In this document: positions 16,855 to 27,100 of the stretch, piece by piece
Position numbering within the stretch: the first letter of the stretch is position 1
Layout of the letters: every line of letters begins with the position of its first letter
Assembly (NCBI RefSeq): GCF_018860855.1
Contig: NZ_JAHKQE010000019.1
Coordinates: forward strand, 124,001 to 188,000
Direction of reading: 5' to 3'
DNA from: Amphritea atlantica
GTDB taxonomy: Bacteria; Pseudomonadota; Gammaproteobacteria; Pseudomonadales; Balneatricaceae
Length of the DNA stretch: 64,000 bases
Notes under the pieces: model-generated
What the model was told of the DNA's origin: nothing
The model's input: only the letters and a program-made list of their open reading frames with translations
Databases searched by the model: none
Translations under genes and position numbers: made by a program

Positions 16855-19377
16855 TTATTTGCGAATTTTTCGTTTTATACCGTCACTAGGACGGCTCTCT
16901 TGAGGATTATCCGGCCATTGATGCTTCGGATAGCGCCCTTTCATATCTTTTTGTACATCACGATAACTATTCGCCCAAAAACTCGCTAGATCCTGAGTCA
17001 CGGCTAATGGGCGACGAGCCGGGGACAGCAGGTGTATTTTTAACGCCACCCCATAACCGATTACCGGCGTATCCGTTGCGCCAAACATCTCCTGTAACTT
17101 CACCGCCAACACCGGCGGGTTGTCACTGTAATCAATCGCCGCCGTATGACCCGACGGCAGTGCTAATCGTGCCGGTGCCAATTTTTCCAGTTCATTGGGC
17201 AGCGGCCAAGGCAGTAATCCCTGTAAAATCGCAGCCAAATCTAAGCGAGAGAAATGATTCAAATGATTAACGGGATCAAGATAGGGGGCCAACCATTGCT
17301 CTAAGCCAGCCAGTAACGCTTGATCCGACAGATCAGGCCAGGGGCCACCTGCGGGTTGTGCTTGGTAGAGGAAATTAACCCGCTGCCGCCAACGGTCTAT
17401 CCCATCATTCCAAGGCAGCAACGCTAATCCCTGTTTGCGAACCTGCTCGATCAGAACCTGATTTTTCTCCGCCAAGGGGATGGTTTGTAATACTTCCCGC
17501 CGCACCACTAACACGCCAATACGGCACTGTAATTCACAACACATACGGTTCTGCTGACGATCCCACTCAACCACCGTCTGCTGCTGTACCAATCCCGCTA
17601 AGGCGGTCTCGAACAGCGCTTCCGATAGCGGGCTAGCGAGAAAAACACGGTCGGCGCTCTGCCCCTGCATACCGCCACAGTTAGCCACCGCCAGCCAACG
17701 ATGCTTGGCCAACGGATCAACCTCCCCTAGTCGCACGGCCCGACCACCACTTAACTGATAGTCACGACCGGATGGTCGACGTGCGGCAATACGATCCGGA
17801 TAAGCCTGAGCGATCAAGACTCCGACCAGTGCCGATACTGGTAGTCCAGACGAGGATTGAGTCAGCCCCTTTAAATGCTGACGACAGAGCCGGTAAAACT
17901 GCTGACTGAGCTGCCGAGTCCGCTGCAACGCCCCTTTTAGCCGCACATCGCAGTGACTCTCGCCCTTCAACCAACTCAGGCGGCGAGCGAAATCTGCATC
18001 GCCATTAAGAGGATCACGTTCACTCAGCAGCGCCGCCACATCACAGGCTAGCTGAGCAGCATCGGCTTCCCAACCCACCAGCAAAAGATGAGCAAGCCGA
18101 GGATGCAGTGGCAGTTGTGCCATGAGTTCGCCGGCGGGGGTCAATTGAAATCCATTATCGGTTGCCGTTAATGCTCGCAAACGCACCAAGAGATCCCGCG
18201 CCTGACTCAACGCCGCATCGGGTGGTGGGTTGAGCCAGCGAAGTTCAGCCGGATCATCCACGCCCCAACGGGCTAATTGCAACGCCAGTGCCGTCAGGTC
18301 GGTAGACATAATTTCAGGGGTGGCATGGGGCGCTAACTGCTCTTGCTGGGTCTGGGACCAAAGCCGATAGCAACAACCGGGCTGCATCCGCCCTGCCCGG
18401 CCTGCACGCTGAATACTCGCGGCCCGTGACACGCGACAGGTATGAAGCCGAGTCATGCCGCTAGCGGGATCTAGACGGGCTTCACGGCTTAAACCGGCGT
18501 CGATAACAACCCTAATCCCCTCAATGGTTAAACTGGTTTCGGCGATATTAGTTGCCAAGACCACCTTACGCTGCCCTTCCGGTGCTGGTGCAATCGCCTG
18601 CTGCTGCGCCTGAATACTGAGATCCCCGTAGAGAGGCGCTAACACAACACTGTTAGCCAACTGCCCCGCTAGGGCACTCATTACCCGTCGAATCTCTCGC
18701 TGACCAGGCAAAAACACCAATAAACTGCCCGGCTCATCATCTAACGCCTGTAACACCGCCCGGGCAACCTGCTGCTCTAAACGCTGTTCACGACCGACAG
18801 CGCCCAGATAGTGAATTTCAACCGGATACATGCGCCCCTGACTACTGATCAAGGGAGCCGCAGGGAGTAATTGCTCAATCACTCGCTTATCCAGTGTCGC
18901 CGACATTAGTAATAATTTAAGCGGCTGATCATCGCGGAACAGTTCTCGCCCTTGCAAGGTGAGCGCCAAGCCAAAATCTGCATCCAGACTGCGCTCATGA
19001 AACTCATCGAAGATCACCAAACCATAACCCTCAAGGCTAGGATCATCTTGTAACATCCGGGTTAGGATACCTTCGGTGACCACCTCAATTCGGGTCTGCG
19101 GGCCAACCTTTGAATCCATTCGCACCCGATAGCCCACGGTTTTACCTACCGCTTCGCCCAACTGTTCAGCCATCCGTCCCGCTGCCATACGTGCAGCAAG
19201 TCGACGTGGTTCCAATAATAGAATTTTTTGCCCCACCAGCAGTGGATGACGCAACAGCTCTAACGGCACCAGCGTGGTTTTACCGGCCCCTGGCGGTGCT
19301 TCAAGCACCACATCATGATGATCGTTCAAGGCGTTATTCAGCTGATCCAGAACATCTGAAACGGGGAGATTGGTCAT
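16855..19377 (-). CDS. hrpB: ATP-dependent RNA helicase HrpB
   Basis: About 840 residues of the DEAH/HrpB helicase family. Walker A is EAPPGAGKTTLVPLELL near residue 25, the DEAH box is DEFHERSLDADF, then SATL, a RecA2 core with TNIAETSLTIEGIRVVIDAG, and QRAGRAGR (motif VI). A helical HA2-like region and the HrpB-specific C-terminal domain (SPARRPLAVTQDLASFW) complete it. The biological role in bacteria is poorly defined. The start is placed at ATG 19377 (MTNLPVSDVLDQL), because the upstream 29 residues to 19464 overlap a terminator and look like a hydrophobic leader not found in the family. Confidence 0.93.
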   Translation of the reverse strand: MTNLPVSDVLDQLNNALNDHHDVVLEAPPGAGKTTLVPLELLRHPLLVGQKILLLEPRRLAARMAAGRMAEQLGEAVGKTVGYRVRMDSKVGPQTRIEVVTEGILTRMLQDDPSLEGYGLVIFDEFHERSLDADFGLALTLQGRELFRDDQPLKLLLMSATLDKRVIEQLLPAAPLISSQGRMYPVEIHYLGAVGREQRLEQQVARAVLQALDDEPGSLLVFLPGQREIRRVMSALAGQLANSVVLAPLYGDLSIQAQQQAIAPAPEGQRKVVLATNIAETSLTIEGIRVVIDAGLSREARLDPASGMTRLHTCRVSRAASIQRAGRAGRMQPGCCYRLWSQTQQEQLAPHATPEIMSTDLTALALQLARWGVDDPAELRWLNPPPDAALSQARDLLVRLRALTATDNGFQLTPAGELMAQLPLHPRLAHLLLVGWEADAAQLACDVAALLSERDPLNGDADFARRLSWLKGESHCDVRLKGALQRTRQLSQQFYRLCRQHLKGLTQSSSGLPVSALVGVLIAQAYPDRIAARRPSGRDYQLSGGRAVRLGEVDPLAKHRWLAVANCGGMQGQSADRVFLASPLSEALFETALAGLVQQQTVVEWDRQQNRMCCELQCRIGVLVVRREVLQTIPLAEKNQVLIEQVRKQGLALLPWNDGIDRWRQRVNFLYQAQPAGGPWPDLSDQALLAGLEQWLAPYLDPVNHLNHFSRLDLAAILQGLLPWPLPNELEKLAPARLALPSGHTAAIDYSDNPPVLAVKLQEMFGATDTPVIGYGVALKIHLLSPARRPLAVTQDLASFWANSYRDVQKDMKGRYPKHQWPDNPQESRPSDGIKRKIRK

Positions 19378-19447
19378 CGGTAGAGAGTTTCCGGTATTGA
19401 CGATAAACAGAAGCGGGTATTCTAACAGCCAGACATAGAATTTCAGG

Positions 19448-19476
19448 CAAAAAAACGCCATCAAGAAGATGGCGTT
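19448..19476 (-). terminator. Rho-independent terminator
   Basis: On the minus strand the stem AACGCCATC / GATGGCGTT is followed by an uninterrupted T run (TTTTTTTG). It lies 15 bp after the stop of the unknown 322-residue gene and separates it from hrpB. Confidence 0.9.
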
Positions 19477-19490
19477 ATCACTAGACGGGA

Positions 19491-20459
19491 TTAAGCGATG
19501 ATAACAGTCGGCTCAACCGCAGCCTGATCACTGTCTATAGACTGTGCGCCCTCATGGCGAGCCCGACCTGCCTCATGCGCATCATGCTTATGTTCATGCT
19601 TGAGTTCATCCTGCTCGGTTTTCTGTTCTCGCTCACCCGAGGCTTGACGGTCGCCATGATGACCGTTATGAACTCGGTCACTCAATTGAGTCAGACTCTC
19701 TTTCATATTGCTCTGTTCAGCATCGCTGGCACTGGTAAATCGCAGGTCATGCTCTACCAGTGTCACCAAGAGCTTCATCGATACGCTCGAAGCGCTCTCG
19801 ATATAGGTTTCACTACGGCTCACCAACCCTTGTAACTGCTCAACAAAGGGGATTAAACCATTTTCAGTAACGGCTGCCGATGGCTCACCCATCGACTGCA
19901 CCGACCGATACTGCTCAACCGCGCGATACTCCATCGACTGCTGCATCGAGAGGTCCATCTGCGCCAACTGGGTTGCATCAAACGACAGATCACCGGCTTG
20001 CTGCATAGCGGTTTGTAGATCACCATTAAAAAAGTTAGCCGCCAACGATGACAGATCCTGCACCAGATTAGCAATGGCATCCAGTTCATCCACATCCAGC
20101 TCGCCGGCCACGCTAAAGCCAAACTCACTGCTTTGCGCTTTATCGATACTGTAGCGTTGCTCTTGCTGCCCCTGACTGCTGCGTTGGGCATAATCAGACT
20201 GGTAACGTGTTTCACTGTTAAAAGTGATTTCAACCTGATCACCATCTTGGGTGGTCAAACTGAGGGTAAAACTATCATCCCTACTAAAGCGTTCTGACAG
20301 GGAGTAGCTTTGTTGTGTCGCGGCGACGCCATTACCCGCCGCTTGCTCTAACAGTGTTTCAGCGGCGGAAAACGTCGAAGCACTGCTCTGCTGGGAGCCC
20401 GAAGAATGACTCAATCCAGGATTAATAACAAAAGGTAATGAACTGGGATTAAACATCAC
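19491..20459 (-). CDS. uncharacterised protein with His/Glu/Lys-rich C-terminal tail
   Basis: 322 residues with no signal peptide and no membrane helix. The first 50 residues are Ser/Gln-rich and low complexity. A beta-rich segment follows (DDSFTLSLTTQDGDQVEITFNS), then a helical middle (DELDAIANLVQDLSSLAANFFNGD) and NGLIPFVEQLQGLV with SMKLLVTLVEHDLRF. The tail from about residue 275 is strongly charged, with HEHKHDAHE, and could bind divalent metals. The layout resembles DUF5610-like proteins, but I cannot confirm that. It is monocistronic and ends at a strong terminator. Function unknown. Confidence 0.7.
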   Translation of the reverse strand: MMFNPSSLPFVINPGLSHSSGSQQSSASTFSAAETLLEQAAGNGVAATQQSYSLSERFSRDDSFTLSLTTQDGDQVEITFNSETRYQSDYAQRSSQGQQEQRYSIDKAQSSEFGFSVAGELDVDELDAIANLVQDLSSLAANFFNGDLQTAMQQAGDLSFDATQLAQMDLSMQQSMEYRAVEQYRSVQSMGEPSAAVTENGLIPFVEQLQGLVSRSETYIESASSVSMKLLVTLVEHDLRFTSASDAEQSNMKESLTQLSDRVHNGHHGDRQASGEREQKTEQDELKHEHKHDAHEAGRARHEGAQSIDSDQAAVEPTVIIA

Positions 20460-20550
20460 AGGGACCCATTTTATGATTCAATTAACCAGTTATCGCCCGC
20501 AAGACTGAAATCTATAATGAAAAATCATCAGACAACCGTTCAAACATGCA

Positions 20551-20964
20551 TCACCGCCCTGAAAACAGATCGATCTGATCCGCCCAAGCCTGCTCCTCAG
20601 GTTGCATATACAGCTGTTCTAGCAGAGCCGCGGCCCAACTCTGTTGCTTTGCCAACTGCTGCAACAGCACCACCGAGATCACTTTGACAGGCATCAGCGT
20701 GCTCCACATCGACGTAGCGAGAAAGCGCCAATAGCTAGGGTCGATCGTTTTCGGTCGGTTTAGCTGGGCACTGCAGTGTTCACAAATCATAATGCAGTGA
20801 TCGTAATCGGGATCCTCGGCCACCGGCGGCACTTCATAAATACCCAGTTTAACGCCGTGCGCCTCACAGAGTTCACATTTAGAGCCACAGCGGCGCACCA
20901 AGTCTTTGCCAAACTGCGACAAACTATGATGCCTTTCTTGATGTTTTGAATGACCTTTCGACAT
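20551..20964 (-). CDS. PhnA-like zinc-binding protein
   Basis: About 137 residues. The N-terminal half carries two Cys pairs (CGSKCELCEAHG and CIMICEHCSAQL) that make a zinc-ribbon like that of the PhnA/YjdM N-terminal domain. The rest is helical (SYWRFLATSMWSTLMPVKVISVVLLQQL). The name PhnA is historical, and no role in phosphonate use is implied. The start is set at ATG 20964, where AAGGGTG gives a good ribosome site; the reading to 20985 adds seven residues. It lies on the minus strand, about 90 bp upstream of the 322-residue unknown gene. Confidence 0.78.
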   Translation of the reverse strand: MSKGHSKHQERHHSLSQFGKDLVRRCGSKCELCEAHGVKLGIYEVPPVAEDPDYDHCIMICEHCSAQLNRPKTIDPSYWRFLATSMWSTLMPVKVISVVLLQQLAKQQSWAAALLEQLYMQPEEQAWADQIDLFSGR

Positions 20965-21489
20965 AACAACACCCTTTATAATCAACTCTCTATCTGGCGC
21001 TCACCATAGGCCTAATAGACCGAAAAGTTAAGTCTAATCAGCAGCATAAGATAACGCCCAACCAATGGCTCGATCCGCTCTCCCTGCTTTCAAATCGCCC
21101 GATAAGCAGTGCAATAGAACATTTGGCACAGAAGGAGGCAAACAAGGCACGGCAGGATATTCCCTCACTTAGACAAGCCCTCTAAAGTTTTAAGGATGCA
21201 GATAAGCGATGAGAACTCGGCGCGTCTTGTATCCCTTCATGGCGTTACGGCTAACCGGGGTGCACACCGAGTTGCGTCATCAGGCTATCTTCTAACCAGT
21301 ATTCTGGTTATGTCTAATACGCCATAGAGAAAATGGACCTTTCTTTCGGCATTTTTAGCAAGCGATTCGAGCGCTACCGATCTTGCGCCTAACGCCGCTA
21401 AAAGCCATCCGCCTTAACCTGCGGATAAAAACAGCAAGACAATAATTCTAATTTCGTGCACTGCACACTGCTTTCGGAGATATTTACAC
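20965..21489. other. 525-bp divergent intergenic region with an operator-like dyad
   Basis: Between the PhnA-like gene and the AgcS symporter. A perfect dyad TAACCAG (21293-21299) - TATT - CTGGTTA (21304-21310) lies about 180 bp upstream of the agcS-type ATG and could be an operator. I looked for a glycine-riboswitch core and did not find one. Nothing else is identifiable. Confidence 0.4.
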
Positions 21490-23019
21490 ATGCAAGCATT
21501 TGTCGACTTCACAAACGGCATTATCTGGAGTCCTGCTCTGATCTATCTGTGCCTTGGCGCAGGCCTTTTCTACTCAATCCTGACACGCTTTGTACAGGTG
21601 CGAATGTTCCGCGAAATGTGGGTACTACTGTTTTCAGGCAAAGCCTCTGAAAAAGGTATTTCATCTTTCCAAGCACTGGCCGTATCACTGTCAGGTCGTG
21701 TCGGTACCGGTAACATTGCCGGTGTTGCAGCAGCTATCGGTTTTGGTGGCCCAGGTGCGGTTTTCTGGATGTGGGTCGTTGCCTTCCTCGGCGCGGCAAC
21801 CGCTTACACTGAATCAACGCTGGCTCAGATCTACAAAGAAGAGCACGAAGGCCAATACCGTGGTGGCCCCGCGTTCTACTTTGAAAAAGCGATGGGGCAA
21901 AAATGGTTTGCATGGATTTTTGCCATCGCCACCATCATGGCCTGTGGCGTATTCCTGCCGGGCGTTCAATCCAACAGTATCGGCAACGCCGTAGAAGCGA
22001 CCTTTGGTTCAGGCCAAATGATCGAAACAGCGATGGGTACTCTGAGCTTTGCTAAAATCGTTACCGGCACCATTGTTGTGCTGATCCTAGGCTTCATCAT
22101 CTTTGGTGGGGTTAAACGTATTGCCAGCTTCACTCAGATTGTTGTGCCATTTATGGCACTGGCTTACATCATCATTGCTGGCGTTATCGTTTTACTGAAC
22201 ATCGATATGCTGCCAGGTATTATCGGCATGATTTTCGAAGATGCCTTTACACCGATGGCCGGTATGGGTGCTGCGATTGGCTGGGGTGTTAAACGTGGTG
22301 TTTACTCCAACGAAGCGGGTCAGGGTACTGGACCCCATGCGGCCGCAGCGGCAGCGGTAGAACACCCTGCACAACAGGGCTTAGTACAAGCATTCTCCGT
22401 ATATATCGATACTCTGTTTGTCTGTTCTGCAACCGCCTTTATGATCTTGATTACCGGTGCGTATAACGTACACGGTGTCGGTGATACCTTCTTAGTACAA
22501 AATCTGGGTGCTGATATCGCCGCCAACGGTCCACTGTACACACAAACTGCGATCGAAAGCGTATTGCCAGGTTTAGGTAATCCATTTATTGCCTTTGCTC
22601 TATTCTTCTTCTCTTTTACCACTATTTTGGCTTACTACTACATCGCCGAAACCAATATCGCCTATATCCAACGGACGATTAAAATCCCGGGGATGGTCGG
22701 TGCATTGAAACTCGTCATCATGGCAGCCACCTTCTACGGTGCGGTTAAAACAGCCAACCTTGCATGGGGGCTCGGTGACATTGGTGTTGGTCTGATGGCG
22801 TGGTTAAACATCGCCGGCATCTTGATCATCTTCTTTATGTCTAAGCCTGCGCTAAAAGCCTTGCATGACTATGAAGCGCAACATAAAGCAGGCGTGGAGC
22901 ACTACACCTTTAACCCGCTGAAACTTGGTATTAAAAATGCCACTTTCTGGGAAAAACGTTACGATAAAAAAATGGCCGCTGCCAAAAAAGCGCCAAAGAA
23001 AAAGGCTGAAACGGTATAA
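21490..23019 (+). CDS. alanine/glycine:cation symporter (AgcS family)
   Basis: A 509-residue sodium:alanine symporter of the APC superfamily with about ten to eleven helices. Signature regions are present: SLSGRVGTGNIAGVAAAIGFGGPGA in the first third, YRGGPAFYFEKAMG, and the AgcS motif GWGVKRGVYSNEAGQGTGPHAAAAA. The substrate is probably alanine or glycine with sodium. A lysine-rich cytoplasmic tail (MAAAKKAPKKKAE) ends the protein. It is monocistronic with a strong terminator. Ordering beside an amino-acid-binding protein and two unusual regulators suggests, without proof, a shared amino acid theme. Confidence 0.93.
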   Translation: MQAFVDFTNGIIWSPALIYLCLGAGLFYSILTRFVQVRMFREMWVLLFSGKASEKGISSFQALAVSLSGRVGTGNIAGVAAAIGFGGPGAVFWMWVVAFLGAATAYTESTLAQIYKEEHEGQYRGGPAFYFEKAMGQKWFAWIFAIATIMACGVFLPGVQSNSIGNAVEATFGSGQMIETAMGTLSFAKIVTGTIVVLILGFIIFGGVKRIASFTQIVVPFMALAYIIIAGVIVLLNIDMLPGIIGMIFEDAFTPMAGMGAAIGWGVKRGVYSNEAGQGTGPHAAAAAAVEHPAQQGLVQAFSVYIDTLFVCSATAFMILITGAYNVHGVGDTFLVQNLGADIAANGPLYTQTAIESVLPGLGNPFIAFALFFFSFTTILAYYYIAETNIAYIQRTIKIPGMVGALKLVIMAATFYGAVKTANLAWGLGDIGVGLMAWLNIAGILIIFFMSKPALKALHDYEAQHKAGVEHYTFNPLKLGIKNATFWEKRYDKKMAAAKKAPKKKAETV

Positions 23020-23054
23020 CCCAATCGATCTCTGATCTATAACCGATGTAACTA

Positions 23055-23085
23055 AAAGCCCGTGCTGGCAACAGCACGGGTTTTT
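23055..23085 (+). terminator. Rho-independent terminator of the AgcS gene
   Basis: The stem CCCGTGCT / AGCACGGG with a 6-base loop is followed by TTTTT, 40 bp after the symporter stop. Confidence 0.9.
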
Positions 23086-23225
23086 GCTATTAGTAGAAAA
23101 CAGAACACCGTTGATCCAACAAAGGCTGTTGCTAGTCGACCACTCGACTCCCTATAATCAGATCGAAAGACGCTACGCTCACTCAAGCCTAAGCGACCAC
23201 TGGACTCTATTTAGGCATCCTTCCT

Positions 23226-23996
23226 GTGAACTACCCCGCCATTGTTGTAAAAATGCTCACCCGGGCGCTACTACTGATATTACTAATCCCCGCTGTAAGT
23301 CATGCCGCTTGCCAAACAACCTTCTCCGTTGCTTGGTTAGAATGGAAACCCTATCAGATGCTAAAAGACCAACAGGTGACCGGTATCGATATTGAACTAC
23401 TGAAAGCGATCATGGATAACGCCGGTTGTGCCTATCACCTTAAAAACATTCCCTGGGAGCGCACTAAACGCTATATCCAATCCGGTGAGATTGACCTCGC
23501 CATTGGCGCATCAAAAACCGCTGACCGTCGCCCATGGGCCTACTTTTCTGAGCCTTATCGCTCGGAAACCATGGCTATTTTTGTCCGTAAGGATGAATAC
23601 CCTATCTGGAACGCGGCCCAAAATTTCACACAACTAGCCCGCTTAAAGCCCCGCGCGGCGGTGATACATGGCGCATTTTATGGCGAAGCGTGGGAGCAAA
23701 TAAAAGACGCGCTACTTGTCCATCAGCTCAGTAAATATGAGCAGTTATTCAAGATGCTGCATATCCAGCGTACCAATATTGTCCTCAATGACCTGTATAA
23801 CGGCGAGGAACTGATCAAAGAGTTCGGCCTGCAAGGGCAGATCACGACCTTAGATTGGAACGCCAGTGTGGATAAGATCCACTTAATGTTCAGCAAAAAA
23901 ACCGTTCCGCAGGACGATATTGATCTGATTAATCACTCTATTCGCCAACTACGGGCATCCGGCGAAATTAACGCCATTATTAGTCGCTATCATTGA
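23226..23996 (+). CDS. orphan periplasmic amino-acid-type substrate-binding protein (SBP_bac_3)
   Basis: About 256 residues starting at a GTG (or ATG 23253). A signal peptide is visible (LLLILLIPAVSHA) with mature Cys shortly after. The body has the solute-binding family 3 pattern: FSVAWLEWKPYQM, GIDIELLKAIMDNAG, RTKRYIQSGEIDLAIGAS and FSEPYRSETMAIFVRKDE. No ABC permease or ATPase is nearby, so it is either an orphan receptor or works with distant partners. It lies 106 bp upstream of the AraC fusion gene on the same strand and could supply its signal; that link is only positional. Confidence 0.85.
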   Translation: MNYPAIVVKMLTRALLLILLIPAVSHAACQTTFSVAWLEWKPYQMLKDQQVTGIDIELLKAIMDNAGCAYHLKNIPWERTKRYIQSGEIDLAIGASKTADRRPWAYFSEPYRSETMAIFVRKDEYPIWNAAQNFTQLARLKPRAAVIHGAFYGEAWEQIKDALLVHQLSKYEQLFKMLHIQRTNIVLNDLYNGEELIKEFGLQGQITTLDWNASVDKIHLMFSKKTVPQDDIDLINHSIRQLRASGEINAIISRYH

Positions 23997-24102
23997 GACC
24001 GCCCTAATCGGCACACAAGGACATACTTTAAAAACAGGCTATGTTAATCTTATCGCCTAACAGTATCGCCAAAATACGTCCAGCCATGCCAAACCTACGC
24101 GA

Positions 24103-27100
24103 ATGTCCGTAACCACTGCCTCCGCTAAGCTTTTAGAACCCGTACTGCAGCTCATCCAACACTTCAGGCTGGATCAGGCGCAAATTCTCGACCTCGCCGC
24201 ACTCACTTCTGCAGAATTAGCCAAGCCCGATGCCCGCTTTCCAACCTCAGCCTACGGCCAGATATTACAGACCCTCGCACAGGCAACCGATAATCCCCGT
24301 ATCGCCCTGAATTTAGGCGAGGCGACCCAACCGCGAATGCTCGGCTCCATTGGCTTTCTCATGTCATCTGCTGAAACCTTGGGTAAAGCTTACCAAGCTC
24401 TAACCGATTACCTTCCGGTGCTGCTTGAGGGCGCACTGATTCAGATGGAACAAACCGTTGATGGCACCCTGCTCTCCCTCGAGCTGAATGACCCAGAACT
24501 GCCACCGGTTGAATATCTACTGGCTTGCATGATCAACTGGCCGCGCCGTTTAACCGGTCATCAGGTCCCGGTAAGACTGGTACAACTAGCTTTTCCTGAA
24601 CCGGAAAATCCGCTGCCCTATCAACAGTTTTTTGCCGCAGAGGTACGTTTTGATGCCCCCCGCAACCAGCTCTTGTTTGCCAGTGATTACCTTTCCTTAG
24701 GCTGCCTAGACGCCAATCCCGAAATGCACCAGTTGCACCGAGAGTTTGCCGATTCGCTGCTGAGCAAATCAGTTCAACAGAGTGCTTTAACCGCGCAGAC
24801 CCGCAACCTGATCCGCCGCCAACTAGCGGAGGGTCGAGGTTCTGTCCGGCGTGAACAGATCGCCGAGGCGGTCGGTCTCAGTTTACGCACGCTGCAACGA
24901 AAACTCGGTCAACTAGGCACAAACTTTCAGGATATTTATGATCAAACTCGCCGCGAAGTCTGCCTACAACTGATTCAGCAGGGCCGTTTAAGTTTTGGCG
25001 AGATCGCCTTTCAATTAGGCTTTTCCAATCAGTCCTCCTTTCAAAAAGCCTTTAAACGTTGGATGGGCGTCGCCCCTAGTCATTACCGGCAGCAGATTAA
25101 ACCCTTGGCGATCATCGAAACCTCCTCACTAACAACCTCGGCTAATAACCAAACCGAATGGCTGGAGGAGAGTAACCGGTGGCGAAGTAAACGCATTGAA
25201 AAGCGTATCGACCAACTCAGCCGTTTTACGCTGGAACTGCTAGAATGGGCGGCGCTGCTCGGCGAACAATTTAATCTCACCGAGCTAGAGCAGATGACCC
25301 AGCATCCGGTCGCTCGACTGGCGATCCACCTCTGGCCAGCGGAACAACTCGGCTTAATTGATCTAGGTTCCGCTAGCACCGCCGATCATCCAAACACAGA
25401 CAACGCTCTAGAATCTCCCGATGGACAGCGCCCCTGTCGCTTTAGCCACCCAGAGATTCGTAGTGCTATCTATCAGCGGCTCAATGAAGTAGAAAAATGC
25501 CAGTTGCACCACCAGTGCGGCACTACCCTTTTGGCGCGCATCCCCACCGACTTTACCCTAGAGCAGATCACGCCGGCGTTACTACACCTCAACCGGGCAT
25601 ACCAGCAGACGAATCCCAAGCAGAAAAAACAGCTGCGCCGACTCAATATCCGCGCCGCCACTCTCGCCCAGCATGAACAGCAGTTTGGCAGCGCTAGCCG
25701 TTACCTGTCTAACGCCTATCGCCTATTACGTGGAGATCAATACCAGAAGAAACATCAATTACTCCTACAACGAACTCAGTTGCACCTACTGGCCGGCGAG
25801 GTCAATCTTGCGGACCAATGCCTGCAACAGCTGCCTAATGATAAAGTTCAACCGGTGGAGCGAATCAAATCAGCCTTAATGACCGCCGAGATCTACCTGC
25901 ACCGTGATCAGTATTCAGCGGCGTTAATCCATCTGCAGGAAAGCCTCAAACAACTGACGGCCCCCCTACCCGACAACGAAAATGAACAGCTGTTACTGCT
26001 ATTATCGCAACACCAAGCGATCAGCGAACTGATGGATGAGCGGCTCATACCGCCACTAACACCACTAACGGATGAAACAGATCAACTGCAGCTACAGTTG
26101 TTAGAAAAAATCAGCCTCATCGCCCGTCGACGGGGACAACCTCTGTTAGCCGCCTGCGCCATTGGCCAGATGACCACACTGAGCTTGCAACAGGGTCGCA
26201 GCCAGCTGACGGCATTTGCCTTTGTCAGTTATGCTTGGGTGGCTAGTTGGTTCTGCGCTGATATTCGGCTGGCGCAGATTTTCTCAGTACAGGGGATGCA
26301 ACTGGCCAATGAGTTTGGTGGTTTAATCGCCACAGCAACCCCGTTACCTAACACCGAGCCCCACACCGATATCGCCACCCATGCGGCCCTCATACAATCT
26401 AGCCAGGTACAGCACTGGTTCACCCCCCTTAGCCATACTAAGAAGCCGCTGCAACAGATTGATTCATTAGCAAAACAACATGGGCATTGGTTAATTCAAA
26501 GCGAATGCCGCCTGCTACAACACCAGCTATCGATTTTAACCACGAACTCATTGAGTGAGCAGCTAACTCTCTGTCGTCAACATTATCAACAGATGATGAC
26601 ACAACAGCAGCCCCATCAAGCCGCCCGCTTACAGACATCATCATTGCTGTTGATAGAGCAACTCACTGGCCAAAAATCACCGCCGCAAACGCTCGCGTAT
26701 CAGCACGGGTGGCAAGCCGTCAGCTCAATTATGGCCGCCTTCCTGCTCAATCAGCAGCACCTATGGCCTGATTTATACGCCTGGGAAGCACGGTTAGAAA
26801 ATGATCTACCCGGTTATTTTTGTGTCAGTGAAGCTCTATTTTGCACCGCCATGATGCGACTGATACTGGCTCAGCAACAACAAGCGCTGCTGCCTCGCCG
26901 ACGGATTGAAGTGGAGCAGATTGAGTCTCGCTTTGATCTCTGGGCCACGCACTGTCCCGAGAATTTCGATACTCAACGCTTATTACTGCAAGCCGAAAAA
27001 GCCCGTTTGCTAGATCAAGACCCTTATTCATTATTTGAGCAGGCGATTGCCTGTGCAGAACAGCACGGCGTCAATTATCATTCAGCTCTGTGCTATGAGC

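Noticed and set aside
20965-21489. Glycine riboswitch upstream of the AgcS gene
   Set aside because: The conserved GG-rich core and paired aptamer helices are not visible.
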